Shown in pieces: positions 36,401 to 48,260 of a stretch of 64,000 nucleotides of DNA. Source of the stretch: Primula veris (taxonomy: Eukaryota; Streptophyta; Magnoliopsida; Ericales; Primulaceae); NCBI GenBank assembly GCA_963682055.1, contig OY821741.1, forward strand, positions 22,080,711 to 22,144,710, given 5' to 3'. Both the position numbers and the translations under genes were made by a program. The notes beneath the pieces were generated by a model, which had not been told where the DNA came from, did no database searches, and saw nothing but the letters and a program-made list of their open reading frames with translations. The stretch's first letter is position 1. The number at the start of each line of letters is the position of its first letter.

Positions 36401-38313
36401 ACAAAGACAAAGCGGGCAGCGAGCTCAAAATGGGAGGTGGGCAGAACGGGGCACCGGGAGGAGAGGAGGGAGAGGGAAAGACATATCCTCTTATAGAAGT
36501 AGAAATGCCAACAGCATGTATATACAGAAAACGTATAAAATCGACAGTCAATATAACCCACAAATCATAAAAGAAAAAAACTGATACTATAACAAAAGAA
36601 TAGATAATCAAATTACCTAAATAATGGGAAAATACAGTACCCACCTATCTCCTCCTATTCAAATACCAAAACCCCAATAGCAAAAACTAAACCCTAACCA
36701 AAAAAAAAAGAAAGAATAAAACTAAACCCTAACACAAAACACAAATAAAACAGACTACAGTCAAAAATGTACTTAATTCAACACAAACAGTACCAGAAAA
36801 TAAAGAATAAGACTTGCCTGAATAATAGGGAAGTTGAGAACATTTATCTTCTTATACAAATAAAAAGGCCCATAAAAAGCCCCGATCGCAAAACTCTTCA
36901 CAACAAAACCTTTGGAAAAACCGCAGACAGAACCCAACCCAACACAGCCCAAAACAAACCCAACATACGACACCGAAACAAAAACCTTTCCCCCTCTAGA
37001 CTCCTCCCCGGACCCTGATACAAACACTACACGGGCAACTTGGGCAACTAATTCAAGGGGGAAGCGGCGGGAACGGGGAATGGAGAGGAGAAGAGAGAGA
37101 GGGAGATAATTAAATTACCTAAACAAGGGGAAAATACAGAACCCATCTATCTCCTCCTATTCAAATACCAAAACCCCAATAGCAAAAACTAAACCCTAAA
37201 CCCAAAAAAAAGGCATAACAAACACAAATGGCACAGTCAAAAGTATACTTAATCCTAAACCTACATACACATAAAACCGACAGTCGCTAAAGAAACAATT
37301 TTTTTTTTTTTAAAAGTGAGAGAAAAAGATAACAAAAAGAGGAGATAGAATACCTGAATAATAGGGAAGGGAAGAAGATTTCTTTTCTTACACAAACAGA
37401 ACAACCCATAAAAAAACCCGATCGCAAAACCCTTCACAATAAGCCCAAAACCACATACCGAACCCAACCCAGCACAACCAGAAACCCCGGCGATTATAAC
37501 AAAACCCAACATTCGAAACCGAAACCCAAACCCTAGATACTAATTTCCTTGACTCCTGTCTCTGCCCGGAAACAAGGACAAAGAGGGTAGCTTGAGCAGC
37601 TAGCTCAAAAGGGGAAGCAGCAGGAACGGGGCACAGAGAGGAGAGGAAGGAGAGGGAGAGGGAGAAAGAGAGGAGACCAGAACACATCCTCTTATAGAAA
37701 TACCAAAAACACATATTTACCGAAAAACATATAAAATCAACAGGCAATGAAAACCCTAACTCACAAAAAAGGCATAACAAAACACAAATGGCACAGTCAA
37801 AAGTAAACTTAATCCAACACTTAAATACTCATAAAGAGTAGATAATCAAATTTCCTAAATAATGGGACAATAAAGAACCCACAAAAAGGATAGTACAACA
37901 AAAAAGACAATCAAAACAAACCTCAAAAATAGCAAAAAAAATAAAGAGAAAAAGAGAGAGATAATACCTGAATAATAGGGAAGTGGAGGACATATCTTTT
38001 CTTATACAAACAGAAAAGCCCATAAAACACCCCGATTACAAAACCGTTAACAATTAAACCAAAACCCTTAAATCCGGAAACTGAACCCAACCCTACAAAA
38101 CCAGAAACACCAGAAACTAAAACAAAGAGAAAATAGGAAATTGAAACAAAAACCGTCCTTAAACCGAGAGGGGATGTTGAGAAAAACAGTAGACGAGTAG
38201 TATAGGAAGGGAGATGGAAGGGAAAGGGGAAAGGAAAGGAGAGGAAGGAAAGGGAGAGGGAGAAAGAGAGGAGAGAGAAGTGAAAGGAAAGGAAAGAAGA
38301 GAGAGAAGAGATG
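23984..38313 (-). CDS. NDC1: Nucleoporin NDC1 gene (exons with long introns)
   Basis: Transmembrane nucleoporin of the Ndc1-Nup family, which anchors the nuclear pore complex in the pore membrane. Visible coding exons on the minus strand are 27416..27640, 26253..26639 and 23984..24463, all phase 0 with GT..AG introns, giving 363 residues to the stop. The preceding exon ends in the conserved FPIIQ and would join [10 protein letters not shown] at 27640. Eight candidate copies of that exon lie at 34596..38170; the one at 37968 is nearest the gene's 5' end. The N-terminal 100 or so residues are not visible and may be in the gap at 38314. Intron 1 contains a copia element. The last three exons look functional; whether the whole gene is intact is unknown. 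Confidence 0.85.
24884..24940. repeat. GA-rich microsatellite
   Basis: Runs of GAGAGA and GAGGAG with G stretches, inside NDC1 intron 3. Confidence 0.8.
25129..26252. repeat. 562-bp tandem duplication in NDC1 intron 3
   Basis: Copies are 25129..25690 and 25691..26252. They differ at only a few sites (for example GACTTGTCTG/GAGTTGTATG, AAAGCCC/AAGGCCC, TTATGTG/TTGCGTG, TTGCGTT/TTGTGTT), so the event is recent. The right edge of the second copy falls on the donor of exon 26253..26639, so the first copy carries a duplicate donor-like GTATTG with no exon before it. Confidence 0.9.
26253..26639 (-). CDS. NDC1: NDC1 exon (conserved core)
   Basis: 129 codons, phase 0 at both ends. It contains [52 protein letters not shown] and [14 protein letters not shown], the most conserved block of plant NDC1, just after the last membrane span. 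Acceptor CTTATTCAG and donor CAG|GTATTG flank it. Confidence 0.92.
26640..27415 (-). other. NDC1 intron 2
   Basis: Intron with GT..AG ends (donor CAG|GTCAGT). It contains a small direct repeat (GATACACTGYAATTAATAAG near 27170 and 27210). No other feature. Confidence 0.7.
27416..27640 (-). CDS. NDC1: NDC1 exon (membrane spans)
   Basis: 75 codons starting [16 protein letters not shown] and ending [10 protein letters not shown]. Two hydrophobic stretches ([17 protein letters not shown] and [13 protein letters not shown]) are the last membrane spans of the family. The acceptor is AATGTAACAG. An internal ATG (27616) is not the start, since conserved residues precede it. Confidence 0.9.
27641..29819 (-). 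other. NDC1 intron 1, proximal part
   Basis: AT-rich intron sequence without a supported gene. Frames such as 27738..28076 on the plus strand show no domain. Confidence 0.55.
29825..30044 (+). repeat. 5' LTR of the copia element
   Basis: 220 bp, TGTAGAAATC to CCAACA. TATA-like TATATATAAAG near 30014. Confidence 0.93.
30045..30060 (+). other. Primer binding site
   Basis: TGGTGTCAGAGCTGAG, complementary in type to the initiator-Met tRNA 3' end. Confidence 0.85.
30511..31744 (+). pseudogene. copia protease and integrase
   Basis: The protease motif [12 protein letters not shown] lies near 30597 with the catalytic DSG intact, but the frame breaks soon after. The GAG-pre-integrase region follows ([14 protein letters not shown] near 31006; [10 protein letters not shown] with its Cys pair). 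Then come the integrase core ([20 protein letters not shown] near 31230; RTDNGK followed by a stop near 31380) and QNGVAERKN with the catalytic Glu near 31470. Several stops and frameshifts make it non-functional. Confidence 0.85.
32000..33873 (+). pseudogene. copia reverse transcriptase and RNase H
   Basis: The RT starts [19 protein letters not shown] (near 32490), with [19 protein letters not shown], then [11 protein letters not shown] (near 32830) and the active-site [10 protein letters not shown] (near 32970). A stop near 32683 and a frameshift near 32880 break it. The last 338-codon frame (32857..33873) is open and carries RT palm, thumb and the complete RNase H ([31 protein letters not shown]). 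It is well preserved, but without the upstream part it cannot work. Confidence 0.9.
33881..34103 (+). repeat. 3' LTR of the copia element
   Basis: 223 bp, preceded by purine tract TGAGGGGGAG (33871..33880). Confidence 0.93.
34480..38170 (-). repeat. NDC1: Tandem array of eight NDC1 transmembrane-exon copies
   Basis: Eight diverged units, each with the splice-donor end of an NDC1 exon (minus strand). Exon ends are at 34596, 35089, 35629, 35898, 36192, 36818, 37354 and 37968, giving spacings of 493, 540, 269, 294, 626, 536 and 614. Each unit also carries the flanking block AAAACACAAATGGCACAGTC (diverged in the sixth) and an AAACCCTAA motif. Coding parts read like [38 protein letters not shown], and end FPIIQ or FPILQ before GT (GC in the sixth). 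Copies three and four keep only the last 20 or so codons. Some copies are open (second, sixth, seventh, eighth); the first and fifth have frameshifts. Confidence 0.82.
37968..38170 (-). CDS. NDC1: NDC1 upstream exon, array copy 8 (partial)
   Basis: The copy nearest the expected 5' end of the gene. From 38160 to 37968 the frame is open: [42 protein letters not shown] and HFPIIQ before a consensus donor. Residues upstream run into CT-rich low-complexity DNA and the gap, so the start codon cannot be placed. This is the best candidate for the original exon 1, but copies 6 and 7 are also possible. Confidence 0.5.
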
Positions 38314-38513
38314 NNNNNNNNNNNNNNNNNNNNNNNNNNNNNNNNNNNNNNNNNNNNNNNNNNNNNNNNNNNNNNNNNNNNNNNNNNNNNNNNNNNNNNN
38401 NNNNNNNNNNNNNNNNNNNNNNNNNNNNNNNNNNNNNNNNNNNNNNNNNNNNNNNNNNNNNNNNNNNNNNNNNNNNNNNNNNNNNNNNNNNNNNNNNNNN
38501 NNNNNNNNNNNNN
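38314..38513. other. Assembly gap (200 N)
   Basis: Exactly 200 unknown bases between GA-rich DNA and a CT microsatellite. The round length suggests a placeholder of unknown true size. Part of NDC1 exon 1 may be hidden here. Confidence 0.98.
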
Positions 38514-38533
38514 CCTCCTTTTTTAACCTACTT

Positions 38534-38538
<5 letters not shown>

Positions 38539-38565
<27 letters not shown>
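38539..38565. repeat. (CT)n microsatellite
   Basis: About 13 CT units immediately right of the gap. Confidence 0.9.
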
Positions 38566-38568
<3 letters not shown>

Positions 38569-39414
38569 GGGTTTTTGTAATTGGGGTTCCGGGGGAGGGA
38601 GGGAGGATATACATATATATACAACTCTCCTTTTCCTTTGCATTTTAACAATTACTCCCTCCCGACTTTTACAACCCCAAAATCTCTCTTTTCATTCCCA
38701 AACATCAACAATACCAATGATTCCTACAAATGTAAATTACTTTATGTAAAAAAAAAATAAAACCCATTTGCAAGTGAAATTTACGGTTTGACCGTAAAAT
38801 AATCAAAATGCTTTTATATTGAAAATTAACAGATTTTTCACAACACTTGGCCGATCGATCGACTATAAACTCTGACCAATCGGTTGTGAACTCCGATCAA
38901 TCGACTGAGAAATTACAAACATATACCTACACATTTAAGTGAGAAAAAAACTTCTACATTTTTAAAATTACCCCTACCCCCTCTCTCTTTTCGAAAAATC
39001 TCCCAAATTACAAGCACTTAATAAGTTTTTGACTGCGATTAACCCAACTTTCTTACTTTTACTCCAAATCACGTAGATCAATTCAATTCAATTTATTTAT
39101 TCTCTATTTTATATAGTTTAAATTTATAATTTATGAAAAAATGATAGAAAATATACTAATTTATAAACAAATCATAGAAACTATATCAATATTACACACA
39201 TTTATCCATTTTCATTAAAATTAGAGGGTTTATGTAAATTTGTTGATTTAGATAATTATCACTAATTGTTTAGCTACATTTGATTGTATATGTTTATCTT
39301 GTTTTTACTATGATTAATTTGACTAATTTATGGTTTTTCATATATTACCTGTTTTCAATTATGTTTTTATGCAATTTTCTTGATTTATAATAATTCTTTA
39401 GTTGTCATTAATTG
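38566..39414. other. Gene-free stretch, probable NDC1 upstream region
   Basis: AT-rich DNA to the 5' side of NDC1. It has a small inverted motif CGATCGATCG near 38853 and several CCAATCG/CGATCAATCG words. No gene is seen. Confidence 0.4.
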
Positions 39415-39419
39415 GGTTT

Positions 39420-39634
39420 TGTTGTGAGTTTTATTAGCTCAGTATATATATTATATATGAGATATAGAGAGAACATAGAGAGAGGGAACAGTAGTTCTTT
39501 ATTAATCAGAATGTGTATCAATACAATGAGACTCTAACCTCTTTATAAACTAGATGTTAGAGTTATACAACCTAGAAAGTCCAACTTAGGCCCACTATGA
39601 GTAAGGCCCAATAGTCCAATAATATCCTACAACA
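39420..39634 (-). repeat. 3' LTR of element B1
   Basis: 215 bp, next to the purine tract at 39635..39644. Confidence 0.88.
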
Positions 39635-40499
39635 CTCCCCCTTTGTACGTCTTGAATTCTTCGTCTTCATACAGTCGATCTGAATTGAGTTCATTCGCAG
39701 TGCTAAACACATAAAAACCTTAGGGACGATAAACCCAGTTTGGGACAAACCGGTACCTAGGAGAAACTGTATAGCCGAATGATATAGGCCGAAATATTAT
39801 GTAAGTAACTAACCACAAAACAGTGTGCCTCATCAAGACCTTGCAAGAACAAACCAAATGGAAAAATCTCTAATCGAAGGAAAAAAGAGTGCAACAATGG
39901 TAGTAGTAGGGATCAACCACAAATCAGGTGTCTCATCAAAACCTTGCTAGAGTAAACCCAGTGGGAAAAACCTCTAGTCGAATGACAAAAGAGTACACAA
40001 TGGTAAGAAGTATACAACAGGATACTCTCCCTAATTTCGGCAATCTTAAGTGAGATATGATGGGAACGTGTCTCGCTAAAAACCTTGCCAAGGAAAACCC
40101 AGTGGGAAAAAAAACCTTGGTCTAAGGACAAAAAGAGTATACGAGCATGCGACTGGATGCTCTCCCTCACTTGCACACGACAGGGTGCAAGGATTTCGAC
40201 TAAGTAGTAATTAATGCAATAAGCATTCACTTGCATGCTCTCCCTCACTTGCACACGACTGTGGGCAATGATTTCATATTCGAATAAAGAGTACGAGCAT
40301 TCGACTAGATGCCTCATTTACTTGCACACGACTGTATGCAAGAAAATATAACGTGTAATAAAACGAGCATTCGACAGGATGCTTTTAAGTTTCATATGTG
40401 AAGATTTATTTCAGCAAGAAATGCTAAACAACATAATCTAGTCATGTCTCTCTTGATCGATAACAACAAGTTGTCCTCAAATAAGACAAATGTTTAATC

Positions 40500-41376
40500 T
40501 AGATCGTGAGATAGAACATATGCAATTCAAATATGGCTAATACGAGCTCGAAGCCATATACACTCTCTAGTCGTCTCATAGAGCACGAGTAGATCAGAGT
40601 GATTCGTTTGGAGTCATTCCAAAACCTCCAAGATATTGCTTTATTCCTAATGGTAAAGACAGACCATGTTAGAAATATCCCTTATGCGGGTCTGATAAGT
40701 AACCGGCATCGGTATAACCGAAAAAGGCTTGTGTTAATTCGAGTACCGAAGGGGGTAGGTACACTCGATGATGCAAATGGGATAAACTAGCCCACTTCCA
40801 AAATTACCATAAGGTAATGGAATGTGTCTTTAGTGTCATTTCGATAGCAGCGTGTTAGCGCGATGATGTGTCGAGTTATACCATTCACAGCATACGAGAT
40901 GTTCATCATAGCACATTAGACCAAGTACAATGATGCACTTATTGTACTTAGATATGAACATGATGGTTCAATATCTCTTCATCATCTCATCAGGGACGGA
41001 CTGGGTCTATATCAATGTCTAGTGATCGAACGATCATGGGAGAATCTGATGACTTAGCGTCATGATGACTAAAACGTCATAACACCTTCTGGGTGTAGTA
41101 TGAATCATGGACTTAGTTTCAATCTTTACGGGACTCGATCATTGGGCCGAGTTACTACCGTGTCTTTCCAAGATCCTTCATCTCGAAGGGCAAATCCAAA
41201 ACATGGATTGCTTCATAACACGCAAGGGCATAATACTTGTTCAAGTATCCCAAGCTGATCAAGTACTCACTTAGGCGGTATAGCACATCCGCTCGGATTA
41301 TATTAATCCATATAGTGAACGTCTCAGTCAATTGAGATCGTGTTCCGTGGTCAAGAACTACTTGATTTAAGCACAT
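40500..41376 (-). pseudogene. copia RT end and RNase H remnant (element B1)
   Basis: Read leftward, a short frame ends LPFEMKDLGKTR (41155..41190), the conserved copia RT block FEMKDLGK. Further on (40690..40560) follow pieces matching RNase H of the GYLSDPH type and LVLYETTRESVYG. Many stops and frame changes make this a remnant. Confidence 0.65.
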
Positions 41377-44300
41377 GAAGTCACACAGGGACCTTCATCT
41401 ATATCTCTTTGTCTAAATTCACATGGAGATAAAACAGTGACCACAATCACATATTGCATAATCAGTTTTTGGGAAACTACTAAACTGATAAAGTAGGGGA
41501 CCGTTATTACGTCCATTACGAGGAAATCAACCATATCGTAATCAATTCCAAGATGTGAGATAAGCCTTGCGCTACTAGGCGAACATTCTACAATCTCATT
41601 ATTCTCATCACTTTTCCTTACGAATAACCAAATAAACGAACTCGTTTAATATTAGTGGTGATGGAGCTACAGGTCCGAACACACTTTCGCTAAGGAGTCT
41701 ACTTGGATTGCAAGTTTCCATTAGGCCAGTTTATTCTACGTTGACTTTAGGCAACGGTATATGGTTCCCTGTCATAATTTGCTCATATTTTCAGTTGTCA
41801 CCGAATATATGAACAAGTAATCAATGACAGTCTCGTTTCGCTTCAATATCGTCTAAGATATCATAATCGACAGATATTTCAAGATTCTCAGGATGAGGAG
41901 GAATCACACCTCTCCTAGATCTTTAATAATCTCGTGCGACAAACGAGTTTCAGTTCACCACCTCTGGGGCTGAACGAATTAAGAACCGGTCAACTTCCTC
42001 GTATCTTGGGATGGATGATAGACTGACAGCCGACGGCAGCGTCTTTTGCTTGGCGGGTTCAGCCAATGCAATGTGTTACGACAGGAACACGGCGTCCGAC
42101 AGAGACGTTTATCCTTGCAAGCATTTTGCAGCAGGTATAAATGATCTCGTGACATCTCATAAAATTATTAAATGCGTTTGGCATTTAGTTAGACTTGAGG
42201 AAGTCTATGCACTTACTTATCACTAAGTGCAGTTTTGGGGATCAAGCTAAGACTGAGTTGTGTTATGCCACGTTACTTCACGTCGTTCCTTATCAACGGT
42301 AACGTGCAAATCTCCCCCTAACGATGGGAAGAACAGTCTTACCGATGTCACTTTCGCATATCATGCGGTAAAGAGATCGCTTGCCAAGGTTACTCTATCA
42401 AATGATAGACAGAGGATTCATAATCGACTTACGTCCCCTTCAGAGGTCCATATTTTGAATGCTATAGCGGCTCAATCAAAATATTAATTAATCACTCTAA
42501 ACACGCGTTAATATGAGACTTCTGGCTCATAACCAGTAACTAGCTGGTACGCATATGGTGTTTGAGTGTCTATGGGCCTCATGACGGACCAATGCAGCAA
42601 AAAAGCATAACGCCACATGGAAATATAAATCTTTGTGCGCAAGACCAAGAATTGCGTGCAATCATTTGCAGTCGCATCATCAAACTTTCCGTGAGTCCAT
42701 TTGGATCTGAACATAATCGACATGATGTTCAATTTCAATTTCCAAACTCAAGTAATTCAAATCGAAATTTCAATTTTTACTCTTCGGAATTATCAAGTCG
42801 ACTAGACTTTTCAGGATAATACAGATCATGAGCCATCAACTTAATGATAGGGATAAAAGTTTGGGAAATGCTGCATTTCTGTGGACAACAATAATCATGT
42901 GACCTTATTGTCGATGCATCAACCATAACCATTTATATTTATGGTCCGTCTTATGGTTAGATAAGTCCACAATAACTCCTTTAATTCTTTACAAGAATTC
43001 TACGAGTTCATTTCGTGATCTTTACACATACTAGTCTTTCAAAGTGAGCATTAGTGGCATGAATTTCGGATTAATCACGAAATATATCCTCAAAGAGAAT
43101 CCAAATGCGATGCTATTATAAATCAAGCATCCTCTTTTGACCCGGGAATATCTCATCCGGTCAATGCCACAATATCAAAATGCTCTTATCAATCGACGAA
43201 AGGCGGATGATAGTACAGACAATCATGTCTGAGCATCTAAATCATTTATCATTCGACGATAGGCGAAATGATAAGGTAATTTTAAATGCTTTAAAGAATG
43301 TGGTAGCAACCACTTGAAAGACATTTCAACTCCTCTAAAATACGCTTTTGGTCGTATTGAATGGAGGCTATGTAAAGAAATTTTAATTCTTTAATGAGCT
43401 ATTACCAGATAACACTAGTTTTCTCGAATATTTTATAACTCAACAAGGTACGGCAGGACCTACATGAGTATAAGACCTCATATTTGACAGATCAATTTGT
43501 TTTTACCAAATATTTTGATTTGGAACGACAGGTCCAGATTCGTTGTCACTGAGTACTCTTTTAGGCAAGTAATTGGTGAAATTATGTGGTACACGGTTAC
43601 CCACTATTTCCAAAAAAAATGAACTACCCACAAGTATTGACTAAAATTTCATAATTTAAAGTTTGGTCACATTTGTCAAAGGAATTTGCTCAAAACACTT
43701 TAAATTATTTCGAGAAATTTCGTAAACAGGCAAACCATAATCCAAAAGTATGTCCAAATGGAAAACATAATCCAGATGAGCGAAAAAATGGCTCAATGAT
43801 TTATCAAAATCAATAAGAAAGGTATCAAACTCATTTGAGCCACAAAATCGGGGGTCGCAAGAGTTTCCTTTCAATTAACTTTAACCACATTAGCATCGGT
43901 TTTTTCACCTTTATAATAGTTTTGAACTATTTAAGGAGTAACCGCGCATGACCTTTGTCTTTATAGCATAGAGTTGCCTCCTTGAGCATTATCTCTTGCT
44001 TTGTGACAACGGGCCATATTGTTTCTTTCAATTACTGTCTTGGAGCCAAATGTTTTTTATTTTGACGTTTGTCTAAAATCTCGCTTGGCTAAGCGATTCA
44101 TCGGGATCGCGACAGTTCGAGACAAATAACACTTGTCTTAGTTCTCAATTCGTGGAAAAAAATGTACACAAAGAGCATTAATATCAGGCAAACAATTCGC
44201 CATTGACCCAATAGGATTAAAACTACTCACCGGGGCAATTTTCTTATCCAATAACAGATGGGCGATAAAGGAACATGGTGATTATAAATTCACGATACTG

Positions 44301-46139
44301 CTTATGGAATACAATTTCAAAGCTAGTATTTTTGCTGAAAGATTGCTTCAATATGTCAATTTCAGACATTTGTTCACCATAGACGTCATCACGTCTCAAA
44401 CGTGGCGGCAGAATAAAATCAATGCATTAGCATTCATCCTGATGGTAACAACAAACCCGTGTTTTACACATCAAAGATGGCATCCAAAAAAAAATTTGGG
44501 CATCACATTTTCACACATCAGGGTGACTAACATGTGGTGACGGAATTAAAATCAATGTTTAAACAGTCATTTTGCAAGTATGTTTTACGATTTTTCTCAT
44601 CATAGATGACATCCAACATGTGTTGGGAGTTCTGGATTATTTATCATATAAAACGACTGGTTTATATGTTTGTGGTTTGCACAATCACAAATGTTTTTTC
44701 GAAACGACATGTTCGAAAACATTAATTTTGCTTCTCATGTGAATCGGTTCTCATTGATCGAATGACGGGTCGATACTGAAACACCAATTTGGCGAAACAT
44801 ACATCACTATATAAACACACTCGGGGAAATTATTATCTAGTCAACCCCTTTCGGTAGCTCTACTTGAAAAACGACCAGGAAAGACGGTGAGGATGGAGGG
44901 CACGAATGCCACTTAAAACCCGACCTCATTAGGATATCGACTTCCGCCTATATCTTTCCTAGAACTCGTATCCAAATAGTTGAGCCTAGTTGGGGAAGGT
45001 TCATAATTTTTCCAACTTAAATGTGAAAATATATGATTTCACAAATTTACATATTTTACACAAGGCAGTAAATAAATATTACATGGCAGGGATCAATTAT
45101 ATAGATTGTACCTATTTCATGATTAACTAACATGGCAGTACATATTTCCTAATAAGGAGCGGTACATATTTCCTAATAAGGAATCCAAATCAATGTAATC
45201 AATCTATATTAGTATTTAGCAAAGTTACACAGCAATATCTAACACAATATATTATTATTATACTTTTATATGTGTAGGTTTTTATTCATGGTAACTAAAT
45301 CATGCATGCTAGTAATATATTTTATTTACCAATTTTACACTAGCAAGATATAAATTAATATTATACAAATCTATTACTTTTATGTGTAAGTTTTATACAT
45401 GGTAACTAAATCATGTAATAGGATGAATTAAATTTATATGGAAACACATCAATTTATTCAATTAACATGCAATTTTTTTATTCACTTGCCTTTTTAATAA
45501 ATATATATGCATGTGAGTGGATATTTTGACCGAATATTGACTTTTATAACACATATATAATGTTTTTTATACATGTAATATACTACAGGGACTATCCATG
45601 TAATTTCAGCAAACTATATATCTATTTACAGCATTATTACAGCTTCAGTCCATAATTTCAGACAAGTTTCAATTTAGTCCTTTAGTAATTAACATGCACA
45701 GTCAATAGTTTCAGCGAATTACAAAACAGTCTTACGGTTTTCAGTTTGTTACAGATTTAATCCCACAGATTAATACATGTTTTACAATTACATGATTTCC
45801 GATTTACAACCCCATTATATGTCTTTTACTGATTTTGTTTGTATGAAAATACAATTTTACAGTACACTATACATATTACATATAAATAGGCTTTTATAGA
45901 CAGTTTGATTATGTTTTAGTTATCCATAAAATAATACGTGCGATCACATATATGGAATCAATTAAGTTTTGAATTCGGTACTTTAGGCACGGTATGTTGG
46001 TGAAGGTCGATATAGCAAAACCCTAAAAAAACCGGATAAACTTCAAGGTTTATAAATACCCAATATCCTTGCGTTTACCCAAAATCTCCAATATCCGCGA
46101 GCGTATATCCTATTCTCCGCGAGCAAAGTGCCGATAACG

Positions 46140-46344
46140 TGTTGTGAGTCTTATTAGCTCAGTATATATATTATATAGGAGACATAGAGAGAGAAAACAG
46201 TAGGTCTTTATTAATCAGAATGTATATCAATACATGGGGACCCTAACATTTTTTATATACTAGAGGTTAGGGTTATACAAGCTAGAAAGTCCAACTTAGG
46301 CCCACTATGAGTAAGGCCCAATAGTCCAATAATATCCTACAACA
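46140..46344 (-). repeat. 5' LTR of element B1
   Basis: 205 bp. Compared with the 3' LTR it has about 10% or more differences by eye. Confidence 0.85.
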
Positions 46345-46425
46345 TGTTTCATTTATTTGTATGGTAATTAGTAATTGTTTTTATGTAATCATTGCATAAA
46401 AAACATAATATAGGCTATATTTATC

Positions 46426-46450
<25 letters not shown>
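46345..46450. other. Short spacer between two copia elements
   Basis: 106 bp of host sequence ending in an (AT)n run; element B2 inserted into that run. Confidence 0.8.
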
Positions 46451-46456
<6 letters not shown>

Positions 46457-46665
46457 GTGACATATTAGCTCACATATATATGTATATAGATATAGGGAGA
46501 GAATATAGAGAGAGACAACAACAGGGTCTTTATTAATCAGAATGTATCTGAATGAATGTAAAATACAAAACTCCTAACCCTCTTTATATAGATAGAGGGG
46601 TAGGGTTATAAGCCAACTTGGGCCCATAAAGTACAAGCCCAATAGTCCAATAATATCCTACAACA
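46451..46665 (-). repeat. 3' LTR of element B2
   Basis: 215 bp, TGTTGTGTGACATATTAGC to CCTACAACA on the plus strand. Confidence 0.9.
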
Positions 46666-47529
46666 CTCCCCCTTTGGATGTCTTGAATTCTTCGTCTTCA
46701 TGCAATCGATCTGAGTCGAGTTCATTCGCAATGCTAAACACATAAAAACCTTAGGGACGGAAAACCCAATGTGGAACAAAACCGGTACCTAGGAGAAACT
46801 GTGTAGCCGAATGATATAGGCCGAAATTCTATGTAATTAACTAACCACAAAACAGTGTGCCTCATCAAAACCTTGGCAGAGCAAACTCAATGGGAAAATC
46901 TCTGATCGAAGGAAAAAAAGTGCAACAGTGGTAGTAGTAGGGGATCAACCACAAAACAGGTGCCTCATCAAAACCTTGCTAGAGTAAACCCAGTGGGAAA
47001 AACCTCTAGTCGAAGGACAAAAGAGTACACAGTGGTAAGAAGTATACAACATGATACTCCCCCTAATTTCGGCAATCTTAAGTGAGATATAATGGGAACG
47101 TGTCTCGCTAAAAACCTTGCCAAGGAAAACCCAATGGGAAAAAACCTTGGTCTAAGGACAAAAAGAGTACACGAGCATGCGACTGGATACTCCCCCTCAC
47201 TTGCACATGACAGGGTGCGAGTAATTCGACTAAGTAGTAATTAGTGCAATAAGCATTCACCTGGATGCTCCACCCCACTTGCACACGACGGGGTGCAAGG
47301 ATTTCATATTTCAATAAAGAGTACGCACATTCGACTGGATGCTTCATTTACTTGCACACGACTGTATGGAAGAAAATGTAACGTGAAATAAAACGAGCAT
47401 TCAACTGGATGCTCTTAAACTTCATATGTGAAGATTAATTTCGGGGACAAAGTCTAAATAGCATAATGTAGTCATGTCTCTCTTGATCGATAACAACAAG
47501 TTGTCTTCTATGACAAGTGTTTTATCTGA

Positions 47530-48260
47530 ATCGTGAGACAGAGCATATGTAATTCAAATATGGCTAATACGAGGTTGAAGCCATATACACTCTCTAGTCG
47601 TCTCATAGAGCACGAGTAGATCAGAGCGATTCGGTTGGAGTCATTCCAAGACCTCCAAGATATCGCCTTATTCCTAATGGCAAAGACATACCATGTTAGG
47701 AATATCCCTTATGCGGGTCTGATAAGTAACCAGCATCGGTATAACCAAAAAAGGGTTGCGTTAATTCGAGTACCGAAGGGGGTAGGTACACTCGATGACG
47801 CAAAATCGGATAAGACAAACCCTTATCCACAGTTACCTTAAGGTAATGGGAAAATGTCTTTTATGCCATTTCGATGGCAGCGTGTTAGCGCAATGTTGTG
47901 TCGAGCTATACCATTCACAACATACAAGATGTTCGTCCTAGTACATTAGACCAAGTACAATTATGCACTTATTGTACTTAGATATGAACATGATGGTTCA
48001 ATATCTCTTCATCGTCTCACCAGGGACGGACTGGGTCTATATCAATGTCTAGTGATCGAACGATCATGGGAGAATCTGACGACTTAGCATCATGATGACT
48101 AAAACGTCATAACACCTTCTTGGTGTAGTCTGAATCATGAACTTAGATTCAATCTTTACGGGACTCGATCATCAGGCCGAGTCACTACCGTTTCTTCCCA
48201 AGATCCTTCATCTCGAAGGCAAATCCAAAAGTGGATCGCATAATAAAACACGCAAGGGCA
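47530..48260 (-). pseudogene. copia RT end and RNase H remnant (element B2)
   Basis: Same decayed region as in element B1, with FEMKDLGK on the minus strand near 48210 and RNase H traces to its left. Non-functional. Confidence 0.6.

Larger units (their letters stand above)
39420..46344 (-). mobile_element. Ty1/copia element B1, minus strand, decayed
   Basis: About 6.9 kb. LTRs at 39420..39634 and 46140..46344 (TGTTGTGAG to CCTACAACA on the plus strand). On the minus strand the 5' LTR is followed by CGTTATCGGCAC, a copia-type primer site (CGTTATCAGCAC), and the 3' LTR is preceded by AAAGGGGGAG. Flanks GGTTT and TGTTT differ at one base. The coding region is full of stops. RT-derived FEMKDLGK and RNase H traces such as a YLSDPH-like segment and ALYEASREC-like LYETTRES are recognisable on the minus strand near 40550..41200. 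The LTRs differ at many sites, so it is old. Confidence 0.85.

Noticed and set aside
34290..37780. Long Phe/Leu/Ser-rich frames on the minus strand
   Set aside because: Apart from the NDC1 exon segments these are CT-rich or intron DNA read through; only the conserved blocks are kept as array copies.
34440..37800. AAACCCTAA words as interstitial telomere
   Set aside because: Mostly single or double motifs recurring once per repeat unit; no long telomeric run.
34480..38170. CRISPR-like or satellite array
   Set aside because: Units are 270-630 bp, diverged, and contain exon coding and splice donors; not short repeats with unique spacers and not a satellite.
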